The notes beneath the pieces are model-generated. The model was given only the letters and a program-made list of their open reading frames with translations, was not told where the DNA came from and searched no databases. From Afipia sp. (GTDB lineage Bacteria > Pseudomonadota > Alphaproteobacteria > Rhizobiales > Xanthobacteraceae), in NCBI GenBank assembly GCA_017474385.1, contig JAFVHU010000013.1, positions 1 to 60,958 of the forward strand: a DNA stretch of 60,958 nucleotides, written 5' to 3'. The first letter of the stretch is position 1. Each line of letters begins with the position of its first letter. This document shows, piece by piece, positions 29,396 to 41,040 of the stretch. The position numbers were made by a program, and so were the translations under genes.

Positions 29396-32300
29396 GCTCG
29401 CCTCGCCCCGATATTCCCGACGCCGTGCGCGACGCGCAGGCGCGCGCATCGAATCCGGAAGCGTCAGCCTTCGTCGCGGCCAACGCCGGATCGGGTAAGA
29501 CCCACGTGCTGGTCAATCGCGTCATCCGTCTGCTGCTCAACGGCGTGCCGCCGGAGAAAATTCTCTGCATCACCTTCACCAAGGCGGCGGCAGCCAACAT
29601 GGCGCAGCGCGTATTCGAGACGCTCGGCCGCTGGGTCACGCTGCCCGATCGGCAACTGGATGAAGCGATCCGCACCGTGGGCGCGCCGCTCAACCCCAAC
29701 ACTCGGCTGCGTGCACGCAAATTGTTCGCAAGCGCGCTGGAGACCCCCGGCGGGCTGAAGGTTCAGACCATTCACGCGCTCTGCACCCGGCTGCTGCAGC
29801 AGTTTCCGTTCGAGGCCAATGTCCCCGCGCGTTTCTCGGTGCTCGATGACCGCGACCAGAACGACATGATGGAGCGCGCCAATCTTGCGGTCCTGCTGGA
29901 AGCGGCCCGTGCGCCGACCAGCGAGACGGGACGCGCACTCAACATCGCCATGTCCACCGCCGCCGATGTGACCTTCAAGGATGTGGTGCGCGAGGCCTGT
30001 CTCAGCCGCGACCACTTCATGGAATGGTCCGACAGCACTGGCAGCCTTGACGCGGCGATGACGCAGATCACGGCTGCGCTGGGGGTCAGCGCCAGTGAAC
30101 GCATTGAGGATATCGAACGCGAGATCGTCGATGGGCCGAATCTGCCGCGCCGCGATTGGCCTGCGGTAGCAGCGGCATTCGATGGCGGCAGCGCTGCCGA
30201 TATTTCTCAGGCCGAACGCTTCCGGATCGCTGATAGCCTGACCGATCGCGCGCAGGTCGAGGCCTATCTCGATGTTTTCCTGACCGAGACCAAAGGCGTC
30301 ATCGGCCCGCGCAAGACGCTGATGACGAAACCGCTCGCCAAGCTGCAATCGGTGTTCGCGGCGCGGCTGGACGCGGAGCAGACGCGAATCGTCCAGCTGG
30401 ATGAAAAGCGCCGCGCGGTCATGCAGCGCGACCGCGCTTATGCGCTTCTTGTCATCGCCAGTGCGGTCGCCGCAAACTACCGCCGGGAAAAGCGCGAACG
30501 CGGCCTGCTCGATTACAACGACCTGATCGACAAGACCTACGAGATGCTCACCAATGTCTCGTCGGGCTGGGTGCATTTCAAGCTCGACCGCGGCATCGAC
30601 CATGTTCTGATTGACGAGGCGCAGGACACCAGCCCGCGGCAATGGGACATCATCGAGCGGCTCACCTCGGAATTCACCTCGGGCGCCGGTGCACGCGACG
30701 GCATCAAGCGTACGATCTTCGCGGTCGGCGACGAGAAGCAGTCGATCTTCTCGTTCCAGGGCGCAGCACCGCGCGAATTCGACAGCCGCAAGCGCGACAT
30801 CGAGAAGCGGTTCAAGGGCGCAGGACTGGCCTTCGAACCGGTCTCGTTCAAGCACTCGTTCCGATCCGGCTGGACAATTCTCCAGTCGGTCGACTTCGTG
30901 TTCCGCGATCCTGCGATCTACAAGAGCATTCATGCGCTGGAGAACGCGCATCCACTTCACGATGCTCTCAGCGATGCCGCACCGGCCCTGGTCGATCTGT
31001 GGGACATCGAATATCCCGACACGCGGGACGATATCGAAGGCTGGCGTGCGGCGTTCGACGCCATCGCAGAAACAAGTCCCGAAGTACGGATGGCGCGACG
31101 CATTCAGGCCGAGATCAAGTCGCTGATCGCGGCCCGCACCATGACAGGTCCGCGCGACAGGCGCCGCCCGCTGCGTTATGGCGACATGCTGGTGCTGGTG
31201 CGGCGGCGCGGCAGGGCCTTCGACGCCATTATTCAGGCGCTCAAACATGCGGGCCTTCCGGTCACTGGCGCCGACAGGTTGAAGCTCACCGAGCATATCG
31301 CGGTCATCGATCTGATGAACCTGGCGGATGCGCTGCTGCTTCCGCGCGACGACCTTGCGCTGGCAACCGCCCTGAAGAGCCCGCTGTTCGGTCTCGATGA
31401 TGACGATCTTCAGATCCTCGCACCCCATCGCAAGGGCACGCTGCGAGACGCCCTGACCGAACATGCCGAGACGAACGACAGATTGATGGCCGCGCTGAAG
31501 CGGCTGGAAGATTGCGAACGGCGCTTCGCCCATCAAACACCCTTCACCTTCTACGCGTGGCTGCTTGGCGGCGATCGCGGCCGCGCACGCATCCTCGCGC
31601 GGATGGGCCCTGAAGCCGATGACGCGCTCGACGAGTTTCTCGAACTGGCCCTGACCTATGAGCGGAAAGCGCCCGCCTCGTTGCAGGGCTTCATGGCGTG
31701 GCTGCGTGCCGCCGATACCGAGGTGAAACGCGACATGGAAATAGCACGCGACGAGATTCGCGTGATGACCGTGCACGGCGCGAAGGGACTGGAAGCGCCC
31801 GTGGTGTTCCTTGTCGACACCACCACCTCGCCGGCGGATACCCAGCGCATGAATCTCATCCGCATGCCGCAAGGCAACGCCGCGCCGAACGCGCCGGCGG
31901 TCGTGCTCTGGGCCGGCAAGAAGGCGAACGATCTCCCTGTGGTCGCTGACGCACGCGCCGTCATGAAGGAGGACACCGAGGACGAATACCGGAGGCTGCT
32001 GTATGTGGCGATGACGCGTGCGGCGGATCGCCTGATTGTCGGCGGCGTATTACCCGGCAACATGCGCGCTGTCCGCAAACTGTCCTGGTACGACCTCATT
32101 CAACAAGGCCTGACGCACCCGGACTTGGGCCTGCAATGTGAAACCATCGAGACGGGTTTCGGGCCGGTGAAGCGCTATTCGCGGCCGGAGGATGTCCAAC
32201 CGCAGCCAGATACGGCCACGCCGGTTCAGGAAATGCTGGCGCTGGAGCACTTCCCGAACTGGCTGAAAACCGATGCTCCGAGGGAAACGCCTGCGGATTT

Positions 32301-32907
32301 CCTGCTGCGTCCATCCGATGCCGCGGACAACGATGCCGAAAGTCATGCCAAGGTCACCGACGAAACGCGCCTGGCGCGCGAACGCGCGCTGAGGCGCGGA
32401 ACGCTGATTCACCGGCTGCTGCAATCGCTGCCGGACGTCGCCCTTGAGCGGCGCGAGGGAGCCGCGCGCGATTTTCTTCAGCGCAATGCGCATCCATGGT
32501 TCACGGACGATGAGCGCAATGCGCTGGCGCGGCAGGTCGTGGCGCTGATCGAGACGCCCGCCTTCGCCCCGCTGTTTGCCGAGGGCAGCCGCGCCGAAGT
32601 TTCGATCGCGGGCCGCGTCGCCAGACGCGGACGGCCGCCCGCGCTGGTCTCGGGTCAGATCGACCGGCTGGTGGTGACGCCGCATGAGGTGCTGATCGTC
32701 GATTACAAGACCAATCACGCCCCGCCGCAGGCCGCCGCCGAGGCGCCGCAGGCCTATGTCCGGCAGCTCGCGCTCTATCGCGATGTGTTGCAGCGGCTGT
32801 ATCCCGGCCGGCCGGTGCGCTGCGCCCTGCTGTGGACAGAGACAGCCGCCATGATGGAAATCCCGGCCTCCGCGCTGGACGCAGAGCTGCAATCGCTTGT
32901 GTCCTGA
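29392..32907 (+). CDS. addA: Double-strand break repair helicase AddA
   Basis: The 1171-residue protein is a UvrD/RecB superfamily helicase with a nuclease tail. Motifs: Walker A NAGSGKTH (residues 31-38), LIDEAQDTSPRQW (Walker B), GDEKQSIFSFQGA, the helicase motif VMTVHGAKGLEAPVVFLVD, YVAMTRA near motif VI, and the C-terminal nuclease IVDYKTNHAPP. It works with AddB in DNA double-strand break processing. ATG 29392 overlaps the addB stop and gives a normal AddA N terminus; a further upstream frame is not needed. Confidence 0.96.
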   Translation: MSSPRPDIPDAVRDAQARASNPEASAFVAANAGSGKTHVLVNRVIRLLLNGVPPEKILCITFTKAAAANMAQRVFETLGRWVTLPDRQLDEAIRTVGAPLNPNTRLRARKLFASALETPGGLKVQTIHALCTRLLQQFPFEANVPARFSVLDDRDQNDMMERANLAVLLEAARAPTSETGRALNIAMSTAADVTFKDVVREACLSRDHFMEWSDSTGSLDAAMTQITAALGVSASERIEDIEREIVDGPNLPRRDWPAVAAAFDGGSAADISQAERFRIADSLTDRAQVEAYLDVFLTETKGVIGPRKTLMTKPLAKLQSVFAARLDAEQTRIVQLDEKRRAVMQRDRAYALLVIASAVAANYRREKRERGLLDYNDLIDKTYEMLTNVSSGWVHFKLDRGIDHVLIDEAQDTSPRQWDIIERLTSEFTSGAGARDGIKRTIFAVGDEKQSIFSFQGAAPREFDSRKRDIEKRFKGAGLAFEPVSFKHSFRSGWTILQSVDFVFRDPAIYKSIHALENAHPLHDALSDAAPALVDLWDIEYPDTRDDIEGWRAAFDAIAETSPEVRMARRIQAEIKSLIAARTMTGPRDRRRPLRYGDMLVLVRRRGRAFDAIIQALKHAGLPVTGADRLKLTEHIAVIDLMNLADALLLPRDDLALATALKSPLFGLDDDDLQILAPHRKGTLRDALTEHAETNDRLMAALKRLEDCERRFAHQTPFTFYAWLLGGDRGRARILARMGPEADDALDEFLELALTYERKAPASLQGFMAWLRAADTEVKRDMEIARDEIRVMTVHGAKGLEAPVVFLVDTTTSPADTQRMNLIRMPQGNAAPNAPAVVLWAGKKANDLPVVADARAVMKEDTEDEYRRLLYVAMTRAADRLIVGGVLPGNMRAVRKLSWYDLIQQGLTHPDLGLQCETIETGFGPVKRYSRPEDVQPQPDTATPVQEMLALEHFPNWLKTDAPRETPADFLLRPSDAADNDAESHAKVTDETRLARERALRRGTLIHRLLQSLPDVALERREGAARDFLQRNAHPWFTDDERNALARQVVALIETPAFAPLFAEGSRAEVSIAGRVARRGRPPALVSGQIDRLVVTPHEVLIVDYKTNHAPPQAAAEAPQAYVRQLALYRDVLQRLYPGRPVRCALLWTETAAMMEIPASALDAELQSLVS

Positions 32908-33018
32908 GTGCCACCCGCCGTCCGACGTTAGTCGCGGTTGGGGGCTAACCCCTTGAATCGGGAGCCATTCCCACAAACGCCCACGCCCAGCCGATGGAAC
33001 ACGTCCCGGTGACCAGCC

Positions 33019-33047
33019 TTGACCGCGCAAGGGTGCATTCATAGGTT
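33019..33047 (+). promoter_or_regulatory. Predicted promoter of trxA
   Basis: TTGACC (33019-33024) and TAGGTT (33042-33047) are separated by 17 bp, about 65 bp before the trxA ATG. It falls in the 205-bp gap between addA and trxA, where I see no other gene. Confidence 0.45.
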
Positions 33048-33112
33048 GATCCTACGTTTCAGCGCGCGATTCTCTCAGATCCCCGCGCCTTTCATCCAAC
33101 GAGGCAGATCAC

Positions 33113-33433
33113 ATGAGTGTGGGTAAGGTTTCGGACACCGATTTCGATGCGGAAGTTCTCAAGGCGGACGGCCCGGTGGTCGTCGATTTCTGGGCGGAAT
33201 GGTGCGGTCCGTGCCGCATGATCGCGCCCGCGCTCGACGAGATCGCCGGCGTCATGGGCGACAAGGTCAAGATCGTGAAGCTCAACGTCGACGAGAGCCC
33301 GAAGACGGCTTCGAAATACGGCGTGATGTCGATCCCCACCCTGATGATCTTCAAGGGCGGCGAGATGGCCTCGCGCCAGGTCGGCGCGGCTCCGAAGGCC
33401 AAGTTGCAGCAGTGGATCACCGCTGCGGTCTGA
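33113..33433 (+). CDS. trxA: Thioredoxin
   Basis: The 106-residue protein has the classic active site WCGPC (in [18 protein letters not shown]) and the cis-Pro loop [13 protein letters not shown]. It is the general disulfide reductase of the cytoplasm. Length is normal. In related rhizobia addA-trxA-folC-accD-trp genes lie together, and here the same genes are all present. A strong terminator follows at 33456. Confidence 0.98.
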   Translation: MSVGKVSDTDFDAEVLKADGPVVVDFWAEWCGPCRMIAPALDEIAGVMGDKVKIVKLNVDESPKTASKYGVMSIPTLMIFKGGEMASRQVGAAPKAKLQQWITAAV

Positions 33434-33455
33434 TCGCGCATTCTAGCGGATATTT

Positions 33456-33485
33456 AAAACGGCCGGCGAAAGCTGGCCGTTTTTG
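33456..33485 (+). terminator. Rho-independent terminator after trxA
   Basis: AAAACGGCCGGC pairs with GCTGGCCGTTTT (one G-T pair) around a GAAA tetraloop and runs into TTTTT, 22 bp after the stop. Confidence 0.9.
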
Positions 33486-34528
33486 TTTGGCCGTCTTGCC
33501 GAAGCTTTGAGCGATTTTTCGGGTGAGCGTTCTGCATCTATGTGCGATGTCTCCCCACGTCGTCCCCACGAAAGCGCATCTTTCTTCTCCCTCCCCCTTG
33601 CGGGGAGGGTGGCGCGCTGAGAGCGAAGCGAACAGCGTGTCGGGTGGGGGTATAATTCCGTACGCTATCTTTCACCCCCACCCCGGCCTCCGCTCCGCTC
33701 GGCCGACCCTCCCCGCAAGGGGGAGGGAGTTGTCCTGCATCGTGCAGGACATCCGATTCAATTTTCAAACAGCATGCGCGTGTGGGGCTTGCCCCATTCG
33801 CGCCAACGAAAGACGTGCGTCATCGCTCTCGCGCATCATCACGCGAGTTGCTTTCGTCTCGCCCCTCACAACACGAGGGGCTGGAGCGCCGCAAGGCGCA
33901 CCTTGTGTTTGTTTCGCTTCCGGCATCGCGTGCGAGGCGATGATGTGTCCCGGAAGCGCATCGCCTTGCGGCGCTCCATTGCGGCGATTTTGGGCGAGGG
34001 GACCGTACTTCCGGGTGCGGACGGGAGAGCTGATCATCCCTGATCCGGACGGCTTTCGCCGCTTTCATCCACACCGCGTCCAGCCGCGAACGGCAGAGCC
34101 ACATAGTTGGCCCGGACGGTGACCCCAGCCTCCCGGACGCAACGGGTGCGAACCGTGTGTGCAGGCGCCGCATCCCGCTCCGCTTCAAAGCGCCCTCGAG
34201 AAGCGCCCCTCACGAACAGGACGGGTCGAACTTAAGCGCGGTGCAGAGCGCGGGGATGCGTATCCCCATCACGAAATGTTGCAGCGGCTATTCCGAATCT
34301 CTCCACGTCGTCCCCGCGAAAGCGGGGACCCATACTCCCTGAGTCATCGACTTGAGAAGGATGCTGGAGCAATCGTCTCGCTATCAATACGGCGTTCGGT
34401 GGTTATGGGTCCCCGCTTTCGCGGGGACGACATCGAATGTGTTGAAGCGCTCGACATTCCCTGCCGGCATCCTCCGCTGTCATTCCGGGGCGCGCGTCTG
34501 CGCGAACCCGGAATCCACGGCCACTCAG
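33486..34528. repeat. 1-kb non-coding stretch of nested palindromic repeats
   Basis: No believable gene lies here. It holds (i) 33587-33729, long inverted ends CTCCCTCCCCCTTGCGGGGA with their complement; (ii) 33883-33898 and 33962-33977, a perfect 16-bp inverted repeat (GGAGCGCCGCAAGGCG); (iii) 34306-34333 and 34405-34431, inverted copies of GTCCCCGCGAAAGCGGGGAC; (iv) a CATTCCGGG type palindrome near 34482-34516. Frames across 33774-34260 have a biased composition typical of a repeat. It separates trxA from convergent genes. Confidence 0.7.
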
Positions 34529-35275
34529 CTACGCCCGCGTGATCCAACCGGTCGCAAGCGCGCTCGCCAAATCCGGATGACCGTTCTGCCGCGCCAGCGC
34601 CGCCATCGCATCGTGATCGTAGGGCACATGACGGAAGGTGACATGCCACTGCCCGTCCCGCCGCTCCAGGATCGCGTAGCGCGCATCCGGCGTGCCCGCC
34701 TCCATGGCATGCGGAAACGGCACGACATCGCGGTAGCCCGGCGATCCCACGCTGCCGGGATTGACGATCATGCGGCCGTCGCGAAGCTGGACCGCACGCT
34801 GGATGTGGGTATGTCCGCACAGGATCAGCGACTGCGCGATACCTGTTGCGGCCTGCGCGATCGTCTCGGCCGGGGACAATCGCACCGCGCCGTCGGGCTG
34901 CACGGTTTCGAGCCAGTACGTTTCGTCGCTCAGCGGCGTCGCATGGCAGAGATAAACTGCATCTTCGAACACGCGTGTTGGCGGAACGCCGCGCAGCCAG
35001 TCGAGATGGCGCACCTCGAGCTGCGCATGGACGGGACGATCCCATGACCCCATCGCCTCCGACGCCCTGTCGATCAGATAACGATCGTGATTGCCGAGGA
35101 CATGGACGGCATCGAGAGCCATCAGCATGTCCATCGTCCGCCGCCCGTCGAGCGGCCCGCGCGCCATGTCGCCGAGATTGACGATCTTTTCAATTTGCTG
35201 CGCGCGGATATCGGCGATCACCGCTTCCAGCGCGAGATAGTTGCCGTGAACATCCGCAATGGCGGCAAAGCGCAT
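34529..35275 (-). CDS. Calcineurin-like metallophosphoesterase (YfcE type)
   Basis: The 248-residue protein shows the metallophosphoesterase signature: DVHGN near the start, GDMARGP (GDxxxG), GNHDRY and the His motif CGHTHIQ. The fold uses two metals to hydrolyse phosphodiesters. The substrate cannot be told; the family acts on phosphodiesters, nucleotides or phosphoproteins. It is 14 bp downstream of folC on the same strand, so it is probably the last gene of the trpF-trpB-trpA-accD-folC unit. Confidence 0.9.
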   Translation of the reverse strand: MRFAAIADVHGNYLALEAVIADIRAQQIEKIVNLGDMARGPLDGRRTMDMLMALDAVHVLGNHDRYLIDRASEAMGSWDRPVHAQLEVRHLDWLRGVPPTRVFEDAVYLCHATPLSDETYWLETVQPDGAVRLSPAETIAQAATGIAQSLILCGHTHIQRAVQLRDGRMIVNPGSVGSPGYRDVVPFPHAMEAGTPDARYAILERRDGQWHVTFRHVPYDHDAMAALARQNGHPDLASALATGWITRA

Positions 35276-35289
35276 GATGGAAATTCCGT

Positions 35290-36636
35290 CTACTGCGGCA
35301 GCGTTCCGTTTTCCGCCAGCACATGCCCCGCCAGATACAGCGAGCCGGTGATGAGAATGCGCGGCGGCACGTCATAGGCCAGCCTGGCGATGGCGCCCAG
35401 CGCGGCCTCGACACTTGCGGCGGTCTCGACCCGCATGCCGAGATGCCGCGCGCTGTCGGCCAGCACATCCGGCGGCATGGCATTGTCCTGATCGGGAATC
35501 TTGACCGCGATGATGTGACGGGTCTGTCCGGCAAAATTGGCCAGAAAACCGCCGGCATCCTTGTTACCCATCATGCCTACAACCACCACCAGCGGACGCG
35601 ACACCCGCTCCTCAAGATCGCCGAGCGCATCGGCCACCACGCGTCCGCCGTCGGGATTGTGACCGCCGTCGAGCCACACCTCGGCGTCCTTTGGCGCGGC
35701 ATCGACCAGCCTTCCCGATGTCAGCCGCTGCATCCGCGCCGGCCACTCGGCCCGCGCGATGCCCTGCTCGAAGGCGGACGGCTCAAGCTTCAGGGAGCCG
35801 ATGGCGCGCAGCGTCGCGATCGCGAGCCCGGCATTGTCGAACTGGTGCCGCACGAACAACCGCGGCGCGGACAAATCCAGCAAGCCGCGCTCGTCGGAAT
35901 AAACCAGCCGTCCGCGCTCGACATTGACATGCCAATCCTGCGTCGCGGCATGCAACGGCGCACGGGCGCGCTTCGCGGCCTGCTCGATGACGGCGGTTGC
36001 TTCCGCGGTCTGCTCCGCGCAGACCACCGGAACAGTCTTCTTGATGATACCCGCCTTTTCGGCCGCGATCTTGATCAGCGTGTCGCCGAGGAACTCGATG
36101 TGGTCCATGCCGATCGGCGTGATGACGCTGGCCAGCGGCGCATCGATGACGTTGGTGGCGTCGAGCCGGCCGCCGAGGCCGACCTCCAGCAGCACGACGT
36201 CAGCCGGATGCCCCGCGAACAACTGGAATGCTGCGGCGGTCTCGATTTCGAAAATCGTGATCGGCTCGCCGCCGTTGACGTGCTCGCAGTGATCGAGCGC
36301 GGCACGTAGCTGATCGTCGGTGACGAGGACGCCGCCGCCGGCCTTGCCGAGACGAAAGCGCTCGTTGAACCGCACCAGATGCGGCGAGGTGTAGACGTGA
36401 ACGCGCAGGCCCGCGGCTTCAAGGATGGCGCGCAGGAACGCCACGGTCGAGCCCTTGCCGTTGGTGCCGGCGACATGGATGACAGGCGGGATTTTCTTCT
36501 CGGGATGATCGAGACGCTCTAGGATGCGCCACATCCGGTCCAGCGTGAGATCGATGCGCTTGGGATGCAGCGACGCGAGACGCGCGAGAATGTCGTCGTA
36601 GGAGCGCGATGGTTCTCTGGCCGCCGGTGACGTCAC
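35290..36636 (-). CDS. folC: Bifunctional folylpolyglutamate synthase/dihydrofolate synthase FolC
   Basis: The 448-residue Mur-ligase-fold enzyme has the P-loop [15 protein letters not shown], the conserved [19 protein letters not shown] segment and the C-terminal domain with [12 protein letters not shown]. It adds glutamate to dihydropteroate and folates. Its start codon is GTG (36634-36636), which overlaps the accD stop in GTGA, suggesting coupled translation. The order accD-folC is common in proteobacteria. Confidence 0.96.
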   Translation of the reverse strand: MTSPAAREPSRSYDDILARLASLHPKRIDLTLDRMWRILERLDHPEKKIPPVIHVAGTNGKGSTVAFLRAILEAAGLRVHVYTSPHLVRFNERFRLGKAGGGVLVTDDQLRAALDHCEHVNGGEPITIFEIETAAAFQLFAGHPADVVLLEVGLGGRLDATNVIDAPLASVITPIGMDHIEFLGDTLIKIAAEKAGIIKKTVPVVCAEQTAEATAVIEQAAKRARAPLHAATQDWHVNVERGRLVYSDERGLLDLSAPRLFVRHQFDNAGLAIATLRAIGSLKLEPSAFEQGIARAEWPARMQRLTSGRLVDAAPKDAEVWLDGGHNPDGGRVVADALGDLEERVSRPLVVVVGMMGNKDAGGFLANFAGQTRHIIAVKIPDQDNAMPPDVLADSARHLGMRVETAASVEAALGAIARLAYDVPPRILITGSLYLAGHVLAENGTLPQ

Positions 36637-37550
36637 GCGGGAGACGCTGCCGCGGGCAAATCGACAGGCAGTGGCGCTGTCCGCGGTTCAAAGCCTTCGG
36701 CAGCCGGCGCCTTGGTCAGCAGACGGCAGAGCCGCGCCAGTGTCGCGCGCAGATCATGGCGATGCACCACCATGTCCACCATGCCGTGTTCTTTCAGATA
36801 TTCGGCGCGCTGGAAGCCTTCGGGGAGCTTTTCACGGATGGTCTGCTCGATCACGCGCGCGCCGGCAAAGCCGATCAGCGCACCCGGTTCGGCGATCTGC
36901 ACGTCACCCAGCATGGCATAGGAGGCGGTGACGCCGCCGGTGGTCGGATTGGTCAGCACGACAATGTAAGGCTGCTGGACTTCACGCAGCATCTGGATCG
37001 CCACCGTGGTGCGCGGCATCTGCATCAGCGAGAGAATGCCTTCCTGCATCCGCGCGCCACCCGAGGCCGCGAAAATGATGAAGGGTGACTTCTTCTCGAC
37101 CGCGAGTTCGAGGCCTTTCACGACGGCTTCGCCCGCCGCCATGCCGAGCGAACCGCCCATGAAATCGAAATCCTGCACGGCCACCACCGCAGCATTGCCT
37201 TCGAGCTTGCCGTAGCCGACCTTCACAGCGTCGTTCATGCCGGTCTTGGTGCGCGCATCCTTGATGCGGTCGGCATACTTCCGCTCGTCGCGGAACTTCA
37301 GCGGATCGGGCGTCACTTCGGGAAGCGCCACGTCGTACCAGGTCTCGTTGTCGAAGATCGACTTCAGCCGCGCGGCTGCGCCCATGCGCATGTGATAGTT
37401 CGAACCGGGAATCACGAACTGATTCTGTTCGACATCCTTGTAGAACACGAGTTGCCCGGAATCCGGACACTTGATCCAGAGATTCTCCGGCGTTTCGCGC
37501 TTGAGGATGCTGCGAATCTTCGGCCGGACAACGTTGGTCAACCAGTTCAT
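36633..37550 (-). CDS. accD: Acetyl-CoA carboxylase carboxyltransferase subunit beta
   Basis: The 305-residue protein is the beta subunit of the carboxyltransferase that forms malonyl-CoA. The carboxylase fold is clear ([41 protein letters not shown]). The N-terminal zinc ribbon, usually CxxC and CxxC, is mostly lost: Cys28 is kept, but the other positions read Ser31, Ile47 and Ser50 (WIKCPDSGQ and [12 protein letters not shown]). The same loss is known in close relatives. It overlaps folC by 4 nt. Confidence 0.97.
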   Translation of the reverse strand: MNWLTNVVRPKIRSILKRETPENLWIKCPDSGQLVFYKDVEQNQFVIPGSNYHMRMGAAARLKSIFDNETWYDVALPEVTPDPLKFRDERKYADRIKDARTKTGMNDAVKVGYGKLEGNAAVVAVQDFDFMGGSLGMAAGEAVVKGLELAVEKKSPFIIFAASGGARMQEGILSLMQMPRTTVAIQMLREVQQPYIVVLTNPTTGGVTASYAMLGDVQIAEPGALIGFAGARVIEQTIREKLPEGFQRAEYLKEHGMVDMVVHRHDLRATLARLCRLLTKAPAAEGFEPRTAPLPVDLPAAASPA

Positions 37551-37592
37551 GCGTCAAACTCCATGTCCATCGCAGAGCAGGCGATGTGCAAA

Positions 37593-37746
37593 CCCTCTCC
37601 CCTTGTGGGAGAGGGCGGCAAGCACCGCGCGAAGCAAGGTGCGAGCCGGGTGAGGGGTTTTTACCTGAGATGAAGAGCCGATACGACCCCTCACCCGCCT
37701 CACCGCATAAATGCGGTTCGGCCCCCTCTCCCACAAGGGGAGAGGG
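37593..37746. repeat. Dispersed palindromic repeat (CCCTCTCCC type) between trpA and accD
   Basis: Ends CCCTCTCCCCTTGTGGGAG and its inverted copy CTCCCACAAGGGGAGAGGG flank an inner pair GGTGAGGGG and CCCCTCACC. It fills the 203-bp gap between trpA and accD. Related copies lie at 33587-33729 and inside mtaB at 43920-44024. Confidence 0.8.
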
Positions 37747-37753
37747 AAAAAAG

Positions 37754-38586
37754 CTATTCCGCCGCCTGTTTTGCGCCGCGCACGCCTTGCGCCAGCGCCG
37801 CTGCAAGATCCGCGACCGCCGGAACCGTCTTTGCCGTGGCGCGGCCCTCCGAATCGAGCGTCGCGCGCAGGGCATCGATCAGCGCCGATCCTACCACGGC
37901 ACCATTCGCCGCCTGCGCGATCCCCCGCGCGGCGTCTGGCGTGCGGATACCGAAGCCGACGCAGACCGGCAACTGGGTATGGCGCTTGATGCGCGCCACT
38001 GCGGCGGAGACCTGCGCGGTATCGGCGCTGGCGGAGCCGGTGATGCCGGTGATCGAGACGTAATAGACAAAGCCCGAAGTGTTCGCGAGCACGGCAGGCA
38101 GCCGCTTGTCGTCAGTGGTCGGGGTGGCGAGGCGAATGAAATTCAGTCCGGCGTTCATCGCGGGAATGCAGAGTTCGGTATCTTCCTCAGGTGGAAGATC
38201 GACAATGATCAGCCCATCGACACCGGCAGATTTCGCATCGGCCAGGAATTTGTCGACGCCGTAGATGTAGATCGGATTGTAATAACCCATCAGCACGATC
38301 GGCGTCGCCGCATCATCCTTGCGGAAATCACGCACCACACCGAGTGTCTTCTTCAGCGTGGTGCCGGCCTTCAGCGCGCGCAGGCCCGCCGCTTGAATCG
38401 CAGGACCGTCGGCCATCGGATCGGTGAACGGCATGCCGAGTTCGATGATATCAGCGCCCGCCTTCGGCAGCGCCTTGATGATCGCAAGCGAGGTCACCAG
38501 ATCCGGGTCACCGCACATCACGAAGGTAACGAAGGCCGCGCGGCCTTCCTTCTTCAATTCGGCGAAACGTGTGTCGATGCGCGTGG

Positions 38587-38590
<4 letters not shown>
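37754..38590 (-). CDS. trpA: Tryptophan synthase alpha subunit
   Basis: The 278-residue TIM barrel has the alpha-subunit catalytic Glu in [16 protein letters not shown] and the following [10 protein letters not shown] and loop DLPPEED, with the phosphate site near [10 protein letters not shown]. It cleaves indole-3-glycerol phosphate to indole, which passes to TrpB. It overlaps trpB by 4 nt. Length is normal. Confidence 0.98.
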
Positions 38591-39800
<1,210 letters not shown>

Positions 39801-39804
<4 letters not shown>

Positions 39805-40481
39805 ACACTGCTCGCAATCGTGGAAGAGGTCACCGCACGCTCCGCCTCACGCGCGGCGCGGATGAAGGCACGGATCATATCGGGGTCCTTGACGCCCGGC
39901 GCGCTTTCGACGCCGGACGATACGTCGACGCCATTCGCGCGGGTGACGCGAATCGCCTCAGTGACATTGCCGGCATTGAGCCCGCCGCCGACCATGAACG
40001 GGATGGCCAGCTTGATGTTTTCAAGCAGGTGCCAGTCGAACGGCACGCCAAGGCCGCCGGGCCGGGTGGCATCCTTCGGGGCGCGCGCGTCGAACAGGAT
40101 GCGGTCGGCCACCGCCGCATAGCCCGGAAGCTCCGCGAGATCAGCAGCGGTCGCAACCGACAGCACCTTCATCACCGGCAGTCCGAATTTCTGCTTGATG
40201 TCGCGCACCCGCGCGATGCTCTCGGAGCCGTGAAGCTGCAGCAGTCCGGGCTGCAATGCCTCGATGCAGTTCTCGAGCGAAGCGTCGTCCGCATCCACGG
40301 TCAGCGCCGCCTTGACGGCACGGCCCTTTACCAGCCGGCCAAGCTCGCGCGCGGGGCCGAGGCTGATGTGACGGGGCGACGCCTCGAAGAACACGAAGCC
40401 CACCATGTCCGCGCCAGCGTCCAGCGCGACCTCAAGGGTCTCGCGCGTGGACAGGCCGCAAATTTTTACCGCGAATGACAT
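39801..40481 (-). CDS. trpF: Phosphoribosylanthranilate isomerase
   Basis: The 226-residue TIM-barrel enzyme has the N-terminal KICGLSTRE with the catalytic Cys, [13 protein letters not shown], and a catalytic Asp in LFDARAP. It carries out the third-last step of tryptophan synthesis, before indole-glycerol-phosphate synthase. It is the first of the trpF-trpB-trpA block, overlapping trpB by 4 nt, and starts 68 bp after the LapA-like gene. I see no trp leader peptide or attenuator before it. Confidence 0.97.
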
Positions 40482-40549
40482 GGTCTCATGGCGTGGTTGG
40501 GCTGCGGGTCGGCAACCGGAAAACAGGCTTTGGAACAGCCGGGCGGGTT

Positions 40550-40957
40550 CTACAACGCCGCGCCGTGCTTGTCTCGCCCGATGGCCAGGTAGGAGGGGGT
40601 AAGGCCGGGGCTGGAGCCGGACGCCGGAACCTGGTTTCCGCCGTTCCGCGACGCGGCCAACCGCTCGCGCAAATCAGCCAGTTCGGCGCGGGCATGGCGC
40701 GCGTCCGCCTCATGCTGCCGGGCCGCCCGGCGCCAGCAGTGCTGACCGAACCAGGTCGCGACGCCGCCGGCGATCACCCCGAACATGGCAACGGCGATGA
40801 TAACGACGAACAGCGGCAGCGAGACGCCGAGCGCCGGGTCGCTGGAGTTGAACGGATCGAACGACAGCGTGACGATATGACGGTTCGCAACCGCGAACAC
40901 GACAAACAGGATCGCAAGCGGCAGGATGACCAGGATGTTGAAAATCTTGCGGAGCAT
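40550..40957 (-). CDS. LapA-domain membrane protein
   Basis: The 135-residue protein has two transmembrane helices (about 5-24 and about 48-70) and a short polar tail with a coiled-coil-like stretch (HEADARHARAELADLRERLA). This is the layout of LapA (DUF1049), which takes part in LPS assembly control with LapB in enterobacteria. It lies downstream of ihfB and upstream of trpF, a placement also seen in other alphaproteobacteria. Function here is inferred only from the fold. Confidence 0.82.
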   Translation of the reverse strand: MLRKIFNILVILPLAILFVVFAVANRHIVTLSFDPFNSSDPALGVSLPLFVVIIAVAMFGVIAGGVATWFGQHCWRRAARQHEADARHARAELADLRERLAASRNGGNQVPASGSSPGLTPSYLAIGRDKHGAAL

Positions 40958-41040
40958 CGTGCGTCCTCGCGACCATCCCGGAGGCAGTTCGCAGAAATGT
41001 GAGCAGCCGCCCTTAGAATTATTACACGCGGCTGACAGAC

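Noticed and set aside
29464-31872. An 802-codon open frame on the minus strand opposite addA.
   Set aside because: It lies fully opposite addA, which has clear helicase and nuclease motifs. The antisense frame has a His/Arg/Val-biased composition and no recognised motif, as expected for a frame opposite a high-GC gene.
33774-34188. Several short open frames in the repeat block after trxA.
   Set aside because: They cross perfect inverted repeats, have skewed residue content and no signal or motif. They are more likely read-through of a dispersed repeat.
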